Program-made: the position numbers and the translations under genes | Notes under the pieces: generated by a model | Told to the model about the DNA's origin: nothing | The model's database searches: none | The model's input: the letters and a program-made list of their open reading frames with translations, nothing else | Shown: one piece after another, positions 1 to 5,402 of the stretch | Layout: every line of letters begins with the position of its first letter | Position numbering within the stretch: position 1 is the stretch's first letter | From: an uncultured Peptococcaceae bacterium | GTDB lineage: Bacteria; Bacillota; Desulfitobacteriia; Desulfitobacteriales; Syntrophobotulaceae | Length of the DNA: 12,243 nucleotides | Assembly: GCA_937892995.1 (NCBI GenBank) | Contig: CALBJS010000108.1 | Span: forward strand, 1 to 12,243 | Direction of reading: 5' to 3'

Positions 1-432
1 CATTTCCTCAGGTGTATAATAAAATAGGTGGCGAGTTACCATTATTTGCTCCACTACTTTTGGCCCTAAGGCATCAGGAGTTGCCTGCCAGTTTCCAAGC
101 CCCACAATAAGAATACTGCTGTTTTCCTTAAAATCAAAGAGCCTGGCTAGATGCTGGGATAGGATCTTTGTTATTTCTTTATGCTCCTGATAATTATTTT
201 CTTTAATTGCCGGAGCATCTATTGTTATGTAGTTGCCTTTGGGACGCCCTAATTCTTTTTCCCCTTTATTATTGGTTATAGTGATGACAGTCACAGTAGC
301 TTCCTTAAACTCCTCTTTCCTCATAATAACTCCTGAAACTTCCTTGCCGCTTTCCCCTCTGAGAAGGTCATGGGCTTCAGTTGCCAGATCAAGATAAATA
401 TTCATTTTTTGATATAAACTGGATTTACTCAT
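1..432 (-). CDS. gpr: Germination protease GPR, N-terminal part (cut by left edge)
   Basis: Protease made in the forespore as a zymogen; on germination it cleaves the small acid-soluble spore proteins that coat spore DNA. The 144 codons present start with ATG at 432, preceded by AGGAGTG eight bases upstream, and stay open to the window edge. Recognisable family segments are the zymogen-processing region YLDLATEAH (residues 13-21), GRPKGNYITI (62-71), the core VGLGNWQATPDALGP (110-124) and VTRHLF (132-137). Asp120 in TPDALGP aligns with the Asp that is catalytic in the Bacillus enzyme; the second catalytic Asp lies beyond the edge. The propeptide before the processing site is short, about 15 residues, as in Bacillus. 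A sigma-G-type promoter and a leader hairpin lie upstream. Family assignment is firm; completeness of the gene cannot be judged. Confidence 0.95.
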   Translation of the reverse strand, partial: MSKSSLYQKMNIYLDLATEAHDLLRGESGKEVSGVIMRKEEFKEATVTVITITNNKGEKELGRPKGNYITIDAPAIKENNYQEHKEITKILSQHLARLFDFKENSSILIVGLGNWQATPDALGPKVVEQIMVTRHLFYYTPEEM

Positions 433-464
433 TGATAAGCACTCCTATTAATTATTGAAAAAGA

Positions 465-483
465 ACTGGCCGCATGGGCCAGT
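465..483 (-). promoter_or_regulatory. Leader hairpin upstream of gpr, terminator-like
   Basis: A perfect 7-bp inverted repeat ACTGGCC (465-471) / GGCCAGT (477-483) with a 5-nt loop. Read on the minus strand it is followed at once by TCTTTTTC (464-457), then by the gpr ribosome binding site and start codon. It therefore lies inside the predicted gpr leader, between promoter and start. It could be an attenuator, a leftover terminator or an mRNA-stabilising stem; the U tract is interrupted, so strong termination is not assured. Confidence 0.5.
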
Positions 484-527
484 AAAGATGATGAGAAGGT
501 TAAAAGTTGTAGTTTCGAAACTTTGTT

Positions 528-557
528 TAGTATGTTTTGTTTTGATGGGAGATATTC
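528..557 (-). promoter_or_regulatory. Sigma-G-type promoter for gpr
   Basis: On the minus strand, GAATA (557-553) and CATACTA (534-528) are separated by exactly 18 bases. This matches the forespore sigma-G consensus GMATR-N18-CATNMTA at every defined position. The start of transcription would fall near 521, giving a leader of about 90 nt. gpr is a known target of forespore sigma factors in Bacillus, so location and motif agree. No experimental support is available here. Confidence 0.75.
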
Positions 558-604
558 ATCTATATTCTTTTTGCTTTTTATTTTATTTTTTCGTTAGATA
601 ATTG

Positions 605-610
605 TATAAT
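605..610 (+). promoter_or_regulatory. Candidate -10 element for rsmD
   Basis: A perfect TATAAT lies 44 bases before the chosen rsmD start and overlaps an in-frame upstream ATG at 609. No good TTGACA-like -35 stands at the proper distance; the region upstream is a run of T and A. If used, transcription would begin near 617, after the upstream ATG, which supports the downstream ATG at 654 as the true start. Confidence 0.4.
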
Positions 611-653
611 GAAAGAAGAAACAATATATTGGGATTTTAACGGAAGAAGTAAA

Positions 654-1217
654 ATGCGTATTATCTCAGGGAACTGGAAAGGGCATCGGGTAAAAACAGT
701 TAAAGGTCTACTGACTCGCCCGACTTCAGCTAAAGTTAAAGAGGCGATATTTAACATACTTGGGAGTAAGGTTAAGAATGCTAAGGTTTTGGATTTATTT
801 GCCGGAACTGGAAATCTGTCTTGGGAGGCTTTATCTAGAGGTGCAGACGCTGCTGTCTTAGTAGAAAAAAGTAATAGAGCCTGGGAAATAGCAAAGGAAA
901 ACCTGGATACTTTAGGGTTTGAAGATAGATCTAAAGTCTTAAAGATGGATGTTTTAAGTTTCTTACATCAGAACAGACGGGAAATATTCGACTTGATCTT
1001 TCTTGATCCTCCTTATCACCAAGGGCTTGTTAACAGGGTGTTGTCTATTCTGAAGAATAATTCTCTTTTAGAACCCAATGGGGTTATAATTATCGAGACT
1101 GCCTCTGATGAGAAGATTCTGGAGGATATTTTTCCGTTAGAGATCATGATTAGCAAGGAATATGGAGATACAAAGATATGGTTTCTTCAGGAAGCAGAAG
1201 AACAAGGGGAGGGATAA
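654..1217 (+). CDS. rsmD: 16S rRNA (guanine966-N2)-methyltransferase RsmD
   Basis: Transfers a methyl group from S-adenosylmethionine to N2 of G966 of 16S rRNA during small-subunit assembly. With the start at 654 the protein is 187 aa and opens MRIISGNWKG, matching the usual RsmD N-terminus and length. An in-frame ATG at 609 would add 15 residues but overlaps a TATAAT box; the 654 ATG has only a weak GGAAGAAG ribosome site. Visible motifs are the SAM-binding loop VLDLFAGTGNLSWEA (45-59), the acidic strand end VEKS (70-73) and the catalytic DPPY (118-121) of N2-guanine/N6-adenine methylases. The next gene's ribosome binding site overlaps its 3' end, so the two are cotranscribed. In Firmicutes coaD normally follows rsmD; here it does not. 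Confidence 0.93.
   Translation: MRIISGNWKGHRVKTVKGLLTRPTSAKVKEAIFNILGSKVKNAKVLDLFAGTGNLSWEALSRGADAAVLVEKSNRAWEIAKENLDTLGFEDRSKVLKMDVLSFLHQNRREIFDLIFLDPPYHQGLVNRVLSILKNNSLLEPNGVIIIETASDEKILEDIFPLEIMISKEYGDTKIWFLQEAEEQGEG
1204..1213 (+). promoter_or_regulatory. Ribosome binding site deciding a TTG start
   Basis: AAGGGGAGGG lies inside the last codons of rsmD, seven bases before the TTG at 1221. No ATG or GTG is better placed, so the downstream coiled-coil gene starts with TTG. Confidence 0.7.
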
Positions 1218-1220
1218 TTC

Positions 1221-1709
1221 TTGGAAAATCGTTTATTAGACCTTGTAGAACAATTAGAAGAAGTTTTGGACCGCGGAACAAAGGTTCCCTTAACTGGCAA
1301 AATTATGGTGGATGAAGAAGTCGTTCTTGAAATTTTAGATGGGATCCGTTCCGCTCTGCCAGAAGAGATCAGGCAAGCAAATCTTATACTTGCCGAAAGA
1401 GATCGCTTGTTAGAAAAAGCTCGCAATGAGGGAGATAAGATAGTAGATCGTGCTCACAAACAAGCAGAATATTTATTACAAGAAGATGAGATCGCCGTTC
1501 AATCCAGGGCTTATGCCGAAGATATAGTTAATAAAGCCCAGCAATATTCTCGGGAAGTTAAAGTGGGTGCACTTAAATATTCTGACGACCTGCTTCATGA
1601 TATGGAAATAAAGTTGGAAGAGACTTTCAAGGCAATTAAGACTAGTCGGGAAGAACTGAATGTTATGGCTCGTTGGGATGAAAAGATCCAAGATAATCTC
1701 GATGATTAG
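1221..1709 (+). CDS. Conserved coiled-coil protein of unknown function
   Basis: A 162-aa soluble, charged, mostly helical protein beginning at TTG with a strong ribosome site. The N-terminal 50 residues (ENRLLDLVEQLEEVLDRG, then a VDEEVVLEILDGIR segment) look like a small helical domain. Residues about 55-145 are rich in Ala, Glu, Lys and Gln with heptad-like spacing and resemble the stalk-like helices that lead automated annotation to call such proteins V-type ATPase subunit H or ATPase. There is no nucleotide-binding motif, signal peptide or membrane segment, so an ATPase name is not supported. Similar proteins are, from memory, common next to coaD and ylbJ in Clostridia; a DivIVA-like scaffolding role is possible but unproven. 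It lies 3 bp after rsmD and converges on ylbJ. Confidence 0.8.
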   Translation: MENRLLDLVEQLEEVLDRGTKVPLTGKIMVDEEVVLEILDGIRSALPEEIRQANLILAERDRLLEKARNEGDKIVDRAHKQAEYLLQEDEIAVQSRAYAEDIVNKAQQYSREVKVGALKYSDDLLHDMEIKLEETFKAIKTSREELNVMARWDEKIQDNLDD

Positions 1710-1714
1710 AGCGG

Positions 1715-2878
1715 CTATCTTTTAGCTTTCCGCCAGGCACATCCGATCAAACCGATGACCATCAATAAAAAGATTGTCCCTATAAAATAAAAGGCACTCC
1801 ATCTTAAGGATAAAAGCCAATTTCTTGTTTCTCCAGTTAAGGAAATAGGGAGACTCATGGCTGGAATCTCACTGAACAACAGTAATATTTGGCTTATTAT
1901 GAGGGCTAGAAAGGAATGTAAGACTCTACCTAATACAAAGGGTAGGAGGCGGAGATCAGTAGAAGCCGTGAAACTTGCTACTTGGGCCAAAACGGATATC
2001 CCCCCCCAACCAAGGATAAAAGTAAGCATACCCACTTGGGAGTTAAGCGATGAAAAAGCACTAATCGTTGCTTTACAGCCGATGGTGCTTTCTATCAACC
2101 CTTGGACAAGAGCATTTGCTCCTAATGTGGAGAGTAGCCCACCTGAGATCAGGGTAACACCTTGGGCAAGATAAGCATTGATTCGTAAAATACTCATCAG
2201 ATGGGTGATTACAGAAAAGAATACTATGAAACCGCCGACGAGAAGGATGGTGGATACGCTTTCATGGACTGCATCGGCTAACATCTTACCGGTTGGTTTT
2301 TTGTTTTCTTTTTGCACTAACCTTAATTCCCTCCATGCTCGTCGAAAAGAGAAATCATGTTTGAACCCCGGATTAGGATCCTGGCCATAAAAACGGAAGA
2401 GAAGGCCCACGATAAAATTAGAGAGATAGATTGAGCCTGCTATGATTATCCCTAAAGCCGGATTGCTTAACATGCCGGATGCTAGGGCCCCGAACATGAA
2501 ACCCGGGCTGGGATTGCAGGTGAAAGCCAAAAGTCGCTCGCCTTCTATTCGAGTGATTGCACCTTCTTTCCTCATTTTGCAGGTGAGTATGGCACCAATA
2601 GGTATCCCAGAGGTGTGAGTCATAGCTAAGACGAAAGAAGCTTTACCCGGTAAACGGAAGAGTGGCCGCATGAGCGGCTCTAACAGGACCCCCAGGACAT
2701 GAACAAATCCTTGTTTCATTAAAAGATCGGATACAACAAAAAAAGGAAATAGGGCAGGCAGCAGATAGTTCGCCCAAAGGGACAGCCCTGCGGATGCGGA
2801 TTTTAGTACTTCTTGGGGATAGTAAAACATGGCACAGATAAGAAGTAAAAAAGGAAGGATTCTCAGGGTAGTTATCAC
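1715..2878 (-). CDS. ylbJ: Sporulation integral membrane protein YlbJ
   Basis: A 387-aa polytopic membrane protein of the YlbJ family (nucleoside-recognition/Gate type domain), made in the mother cell in Bacillus and needed for proper spore maturation and heat resistance; its transported substrate is unknown. About eight or nine hydrophobic segments are visible, for example residues 4-20, 33-53, 140-162, 208-232, 284-304, 315-337 and 360-380. Family-like conserved stretches include ANYLLPALFPFFVVSDLL (36-53), THTSGIPIG (87-95), FTCNPSPGFMFG (119-130) and VHESVSTILLVGG (204-216). The start is GTG at 2878, the only possible start codon after the upstream in-frame stop; the ribosome site is weak (AAGG or GGTG). 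Length is close to the usual 400 aa. A sigma-E-like promoter lies upstream. It converges on the plus-strand unit with 5 bp between. Confidence 0.92.
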   Translation of the reverse strand: MITTLRILPFLLLICAMFYYPQEVLKSASAGLSLWANYLLPALFPFFVVSDLLMKQGFVHVLGVLLEPLMRPLFRLPGKASFVLAMTHTSGIPIGAILTCKMRKEGAITRIEGERLLAFTCNPSPGFMFGALASGMLSNPALGIIIAGSIYLSNFIVGLLFRFYGQDPNPGFKHDFSFRRAWRELRLVQKENKKPTGKMLADAVHESVSTILLVGGFIVFFSVITHLMSILRINAYLAQGVTLISGGLLSTLGANALVQGLIESTIGCKATISAFSSLNSQVGMLTFILGWGGISVLAQVASFTASTDLRLLPFVLGRVLHSFLALIISQILLLFSEIPAMSLPISLTGETRNWLLSLRWSAFYFIGTIFLLMVIGLIGCAWRKAKR

Positions 2879-2918
2879 CCAATCACCAGCCTTTATTAAT
2901 AAAAGTTAGAGATTGTTA

Positions 2919-2947
2919 ATTATATGAACTCATTTACTATCGGATTC
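2919..2947 (-). promoter_or_regulatory. Candidate sigma-E-type promoter for ylbJ
   Basis: On the minus strand CATATAAT (2926-2919) matches the sigma-E -10 consensus CATACAHT at seven of eight positions. GAATCCG (2947-2941), 14 bases upstream, matches the first four positions of the -35 consensus KMATATT. Transcription would start near 2911, about 33 nt before the GTG start. ylbJ is sigma-E controlled in Bacillus, which favours the reading. Confidence 0.5.
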
Positions 2948-2965
2948 TGAAAAATATCTAAGATC

Positions 2966-2996
2966 TTGACATTATGAAGCGAATCTTAGCTATAGA
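2966..2996 (+). promoter_or_regulatory. Candidate vegetative promoter upstream of ackA
   Basis: TTGACA at 2966-2971 is a perfect -35 element. The best -10, TATAGA at 2991-2996, stands 19 bases away, two more than ideal. If active, the ackA leader would be about 250 nt and would include the inverted repeat at 3003-3032 just after the start site. Confidence 0.4.
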
Positions 2997-3002
2997 GTCC
3001 AA

Positions 3003-3032
3003 AAAGTAATAGACTGGATTGCTAATTACTTT
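3003..3032. repeat. 8-bp inverted repeat in the ackA leader region
   Basis: AAAGTAAT (3003-3010) and ATTACTTT (3025-3032) are perfect reverse complements separated by 14 bases. They lie directly after the candidate ackA promoter, where a repressor site or small RNA stem could act. There is no T tract, so it is not a terminator. It may be chance in AT-rich DNA. Confidence 0.4.
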
Positions 3033-3240
3033 CAAGGCTTATAAATAGTTTAATATTTTTCTAAGATGTGGTAGACTCTAGATAGCAAGAAAATTGGGTC
3101 GGTTTTAAAAACAAAGATTTAGGGGATTAGACTAGAAAAATGGGTAAAAATATATTGAGGGACTTAAGAGTAGAACGAGAAGCGGCTCCCTAAAATAACA
3201 GACCTGATAAGTCTGATATAAAATGGGTGAAAGAAGGAGT

Positions 3241-3247
3241 AAAGGAG
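3241..3247 (+). promoter_or_regulatory. Ribosome binding site deciding the ackA TTG start
   Basis: AAAGGAG ends nine bases before the TTG at 3257. The in-frame GTG at 3227 lies upstream of this site and the TTG at 3248 directly abuts it, so 3257 is the best placed start; it also gives the family's usual N-terminus. Confidence 0.7.
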
Positions 3248-3256
3248 TTGTCGCTA

Positions 3257-4459
3257 TTGAAAGTTCTCGTTATTAACTGTGGAAGTTCATCACTCAAGTA
3301 CCAACTGATGGATATGGATACCAAGAACTCTTTGGCCAAAGGTCTGGTAGAAAGAATCGGTCTTCCAGGAGCTATGCTTACCCATCGCCCTAAAGACAGC
3401 GAGAAGGAAGTAATTACTGCTGAATTGCCTGATCATGTAGCAGCGATAAAGTTAGTGCTGGAAGCTATAGTTGATCCGGAATTTGGTGTTATAAATTCCT
3501 TGGCAGATATTGATGCCGTAGGGCACAGGGTTCTGCATGGCGGAGAAAAAGTATCGGGTTCGGTCCTAATTGACGATGCAGTTAAGCAAGCTATTGAAGA
3601 ATGTATTGAGTTGGGACCTCTTCATAACCCGGCAAATCTGGCGGGGATTTTAGCTTGTGAAAAAATGATACCTGGAACTCCTCAAGTTGCAGTATTTGAT
3701 ACTGCTTTTCATCAATCGATGCCGCCTGAATCGTATCTTTATGGAATACCTTATGAATTATATGAAAAATACAAGATTCGCAGATACGGTTTTCACGGGA
3801 CATCTCATAAGTATGTAAGCCAAAGAGCTGCCGGGATGTTAGGTAAACGAATAGAAAAACTGAAACTGATCAGTTGTCATTTAGGTAATGGTTCTTCGAT
3901 TACTGCTATTAAATACGGAAAATCTGTGGAAACTTCGATGGGATTTACTCCGCTTGAAGGGCTGATGATGGGAACCAGATCGGGTGACTTAGACCCCTCC
4001 ATTGTTTCTTTCATTATGAATAAGGAAAAGTGGTCAGGTGATCAGGTTAATGATTTTCTAAATAAAAGATGTGGTGTTCTTGGTCTTTCCGGAGTGAGCA
4101 GTGATTTCCGAGATTTACAAAAAGCAGCTGAGGAAGGTAATGTCCGTGCTCAGCTAGCCTTGGATGTTTTCGTCCACGATGTTAAAAAGTATATTGGTGC
4201 CTATGCTGCTTTGCTTGATGGAGTCGATGGAATTATATTTACAGCAGGGCTTGGAGAAAATTCTCCTCTTATTCGTAGCTCGATTTGTGAGACACTCGGT
4301 TATCTGGGAGTAAATATTGATGAGGAGAAGAATACCACTGTCAGGGGTCAAGAAATGGACATATCTAAGTGGGGGGCTAAATGTAGGGTCTTAGTTATTC
4401 CAACAAATGAGGAACTCATGATAGCTCTTGACACTAAAGAAATTGTAAATCAAGAGTGA
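3257..4459 (+). CDS. ackA: Acetate kinase
   Basis: Converts acetyl phosphate and ADP to acetate and ATP, and the reverse; cytoplasmic, the ATP-yielding last step of acetate formation. With the TTG start at 3257 the protein is 400 aa, the usual length, and opens MKVLVINCGSSSLKYQL. An in-frame GTG at 3227 would add ten residues. Catalytic and binding residues fall at the positions known for the Methanosarcina enzyme: Asn7, Arg91 (GHRVLHGGE), Asp148 (VFDTAFH), His180 (YGFHGTSH) and Arg241 (GTRSGDLDP). The C-terminal Glu of TNEELMIA is at 385. The phosphate-binding HLGNGSS (208-214) is also intact. The usual partner pta is not next to it. No terminator is visible after it, so transcripts may run into yceD, which also has its own promoter. 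Confidence 0.97.
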   Translation: MKVLVINCGSSSLKYQLMDMDTKNSLAKGLVERIGLPGAMLTHRPKDSEKEVITAELPDHVAAIKLVLEAIVDPEFGVINSLADIDAVGHRVLHGGEKVSGSVLIDDAVKQAIEECIELGPLHNPANLAGILACEKMIPGTPQVAVFDTAFHQSMPPESYLYGIPYELYEKYKIRRYGFHGTSHKYVSQRAAGMLGKRIEKLKLISCHLGNGSSITAIKYGKSVETSMGFTPLEGLMMGTRSGDLDPSIVSFIMNKEKWSGDQVNDFLNKRCGVLGLSGVSSDFRDLQKAAEEGNVRAQLALDVFVHDVKKYIGAYAALLDGVDGIIFTAGLGENSPLIRSSICETLGYLGVNIDEEKNTTVRGQEMDISKWGAKCRVLVIPTNEELMIALDTKEIVNQE

Positions 4460-4484
4460 TTAACAAAACTCTAAAACTACTTTC

Positions 4485-4513
4485 TTGACAAAAAAAATAC
4501 TGATAATTATAAT
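4485..4513 (+). promoter_or_regulatory. Perfect-consensus vegetative promoter for yceD-rpmF
   Basis: TTGACA (4485-4490), 17 bases, then TATAAT (4508-4513): both hexamers and the spacer match the sigma-A consensus exactly. Upstream lies AT-rich sequence. Transcription should start near 4520, giving a leader of about 24 nt before the ATG at 4544, whose ribosome site GAGGTGATC is at 4531-4539. This suggests strong constitutive expression of the ribosome-related pair that follows. Confidence 0.88.
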
Positions 4514-4543
4514 AACAGTTGTTGTGCATTGAGGTGATCACTA

Positions 4544-5053
4544 ATGAAAGTAAATGTGGCTCAGCTAAGAAGAACGGAAGGCGGTTCCGAAGAATACCAG
4601 TTTAGTGAGAATTTCCCTCCGTTGCAATTGGGAAATGAAGAGTATATTTACCAAAAGCCTCTTAAAGTCGTAATAAATGTGATCAATACCGGTAAATCAC
4701 TTCTTGCTAGGGGATGGGTACAATCGCTGTTAGGTGTGAATTGCTCCCGTTGTCTAAAGGAAATTTCATTTCCTTTAGACTTCGAATTCGAGGATGAGTG
4801 GCTTCCACTTGAGCTTATTTCTCAAGACGATGAAGAAAGTGTTTTTATCTTTGAAAAAGATGAGTTTTCGATCGATGAACGGATTCTCGAACATATTCTA
4901 CTTAATCTTCCAATGAGATTTATGTGTTCTGAGGAATGTAAAGGTTTATGTCCGCATTGTGGAGCTGACCTGAATACTAATCCCTGTGTCTGTTCTAATG
5001 AAATTATCGATCCTCGTCTGGAAATACTATCCAAATGGAATAAGGGGGTGTAA
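4544..5053 (+). CDS. yceD: YceD/DUF177 family protein, putative ribosome-assembly factor
   Basis: A 169-aa cytoplasmic protein of the DUF177 family, whose members are tied to accumulation of 23S rRNA and which almost always lie just before rpmF. It opens MKVNVAQLRR and has eight cysteines in the family pattern: Cys67 and Cys70 (NCSRC), then Cys128, Cys132, Cys136 and Cys139 (CSEECKGLCPHCG), and Cys148 and Cys150 near the end. These probably bind zinc. The acidic segment at 81-112 and ILEHILLNLPMRF (114-126) are typical. The stop lies 4 bp before the rpmF start, so translation is coupled. Within the frame, at 4752-4780, sits a perfect 13-bp inverted repeat covering the codons around Cys70. Exact biochemical function is unknown. 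Confidence 0.88.
   Translation: MKVNVAQLRRTEGGSEEYQFSENFPPLQLGNEEYIYQKPLKVVINVINTGKSLLARGWVQSLLGVNCSRCLKEISFPLDFEFEDEWLPLELISQDDEESVFIFEKDEFSIDERILEHILLNLPMRFMCSEECKGLCPHCGADLNTNPCVCSNEIIDPRLEILSKWNKGV
4752..4780. repeat. Perfect 13-bp inverted repeat inside yceD
   Basis: GTCTAAAGGAAAT (4752-4764) and ATTTCCTTTAGAC (4768-4780) pair perfectly around a 3-nt loop. A 10-base palindrome TCGAATTCGA follows at 4782-4791. In mRNA this would be a stem-loop across the codons for CLKEISFPLD. It has no T tract and lies in the middle of the gene, so it is not a terminator. Coding constraint alone does not require such symmetry. Confidence 0.85.
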
Positions 5054-5057
5054 TATC

Positions 5058-5237
5058 ATGGGTGTTCATCAAAATAGAAAATCCAAATCGAAAGTCCGCA
5101 TGCGTAGGGCTATGAACAAATTGTCCGCTCCTAACCTTGTGGAATGCCCCCAGTGCCATACGCAGAAGCTACCACATCATATCTGTGTAAGCTGTGGCTA
5201 CTATAAAGGCAAAGAAGTTATTTCCGTAGGTGAGTAA
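5058..5237 (+). CDS. rpmF: 50S ribosomal protein L32
   Basis: Structural protein of the large ribosomal subunit near the peptidyl-transferase side. The start is ATG at 5058, seven bases after the strong ribosome site AAGGGGGTG; it lies 4 bp after yceD. The 59-aa protein begins MGVHQNRKSKSKVRMRRA, the family's basic N-terminus, and carries four zinc-ribbon cysteines: Cys30 and Cys33 (CPQC), Cys43 and Cys46 (CVSC). It is therefore the zinc-binding (C+) form rather than the zinc-independent paralogue used in zinc starvation. The length of 59 is typical. An intrinsic terminator follows, so the yceD-rpmF unit can end here. Confidence 0.96.
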   Translation: MGVHQNRKSKSKVRMRRAMNKLSAPNLVECPQCHTQKLPHHICVSCGYYKGKEVISVGE

Positions 5238-5258
5238 GAGGACTTTTTCATGTTAGTT

Positions 5259-5295
5259 AAAGCTGTTGACTTTATAATTAGTTCAACGGCTTTTT
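5259..5295 (+). terminator. Intrinsic terminator between rpmF and plsX
   Basis: AAAGCTGTTGA (5259-5269) pairs with TCAACGGCTTT (5283-5293), an 11-bp stem with one G-U pair and a 13-nt loop; five T residues (5291-5295) partly overlap the descending arm. It lies 21 bp after the rpmF stop. Read-through to plsX is possible because the stem is AU-rich at its base. Confidence 0.7.
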
Positions 5296-5402
5296 CTATC
5301 GGAAATTGAAGCCTCTTGTCATCAGTCATTTGATGTAATGGTAGTACGGTTTGGAGACGGTTAATTGATATCGAAGACAGTCACCGGGGAGGGGAAGTTT
5401 AG

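Larger units (their letters stand above)
2879..3256. other. Gene-free divergent region between ylbJ and ackA
   Basis: A 378-bp AT-rich stretch with no credible coding sequence. It holds the candidate sigma-E-like promoter of ylbJ at its left, a candidate vegetative promoter facing ackA near 2966-2996, an 8-bp inverted repeat at 3003-3032, and a long purine-rich run leading to the ackA ribosome binding site. A 17-codon open frame at 3140-3193 lacks a well placed ribosome site. I recognise no known riboswitch. Confidence 0.6.

Noticed and set aside
609..653. In-frame upstream ATG extending rsmD by 15 residues
   Set aside because: The ATG overlaps a TATAAT box, has no ribosome site, and the extension is absent from typical RsmD proteins, which begin MRIISG.
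1857..2390. Plus-strand open frames opposite ylbJ
   Set aside because: They are the antisense of a well-conserved membrane protein gene, with low-complexity basic translations and no ribosome sites.
3140..3193. 17-codon open frame in the ackA leader as a leader peptide
   Set aside because: The only purine-rich site is about 15 bases upstream, and the frame has no regulatory codon run or overlapping terminator.
4986..5057. Upstream extension of the rpmF frame into yceD
   Set aside because: L32 begins MGVHQNR at 5058 with a strong ribosome site; the extension overlaps yceD codons and is not part of the family.
5342..5347. TAGTAC as part of a FapR operator before plsX
   Set aside because: Only one half-site is present; the second half of the inverted repeat is missing and it is not placed on a clear promoter.
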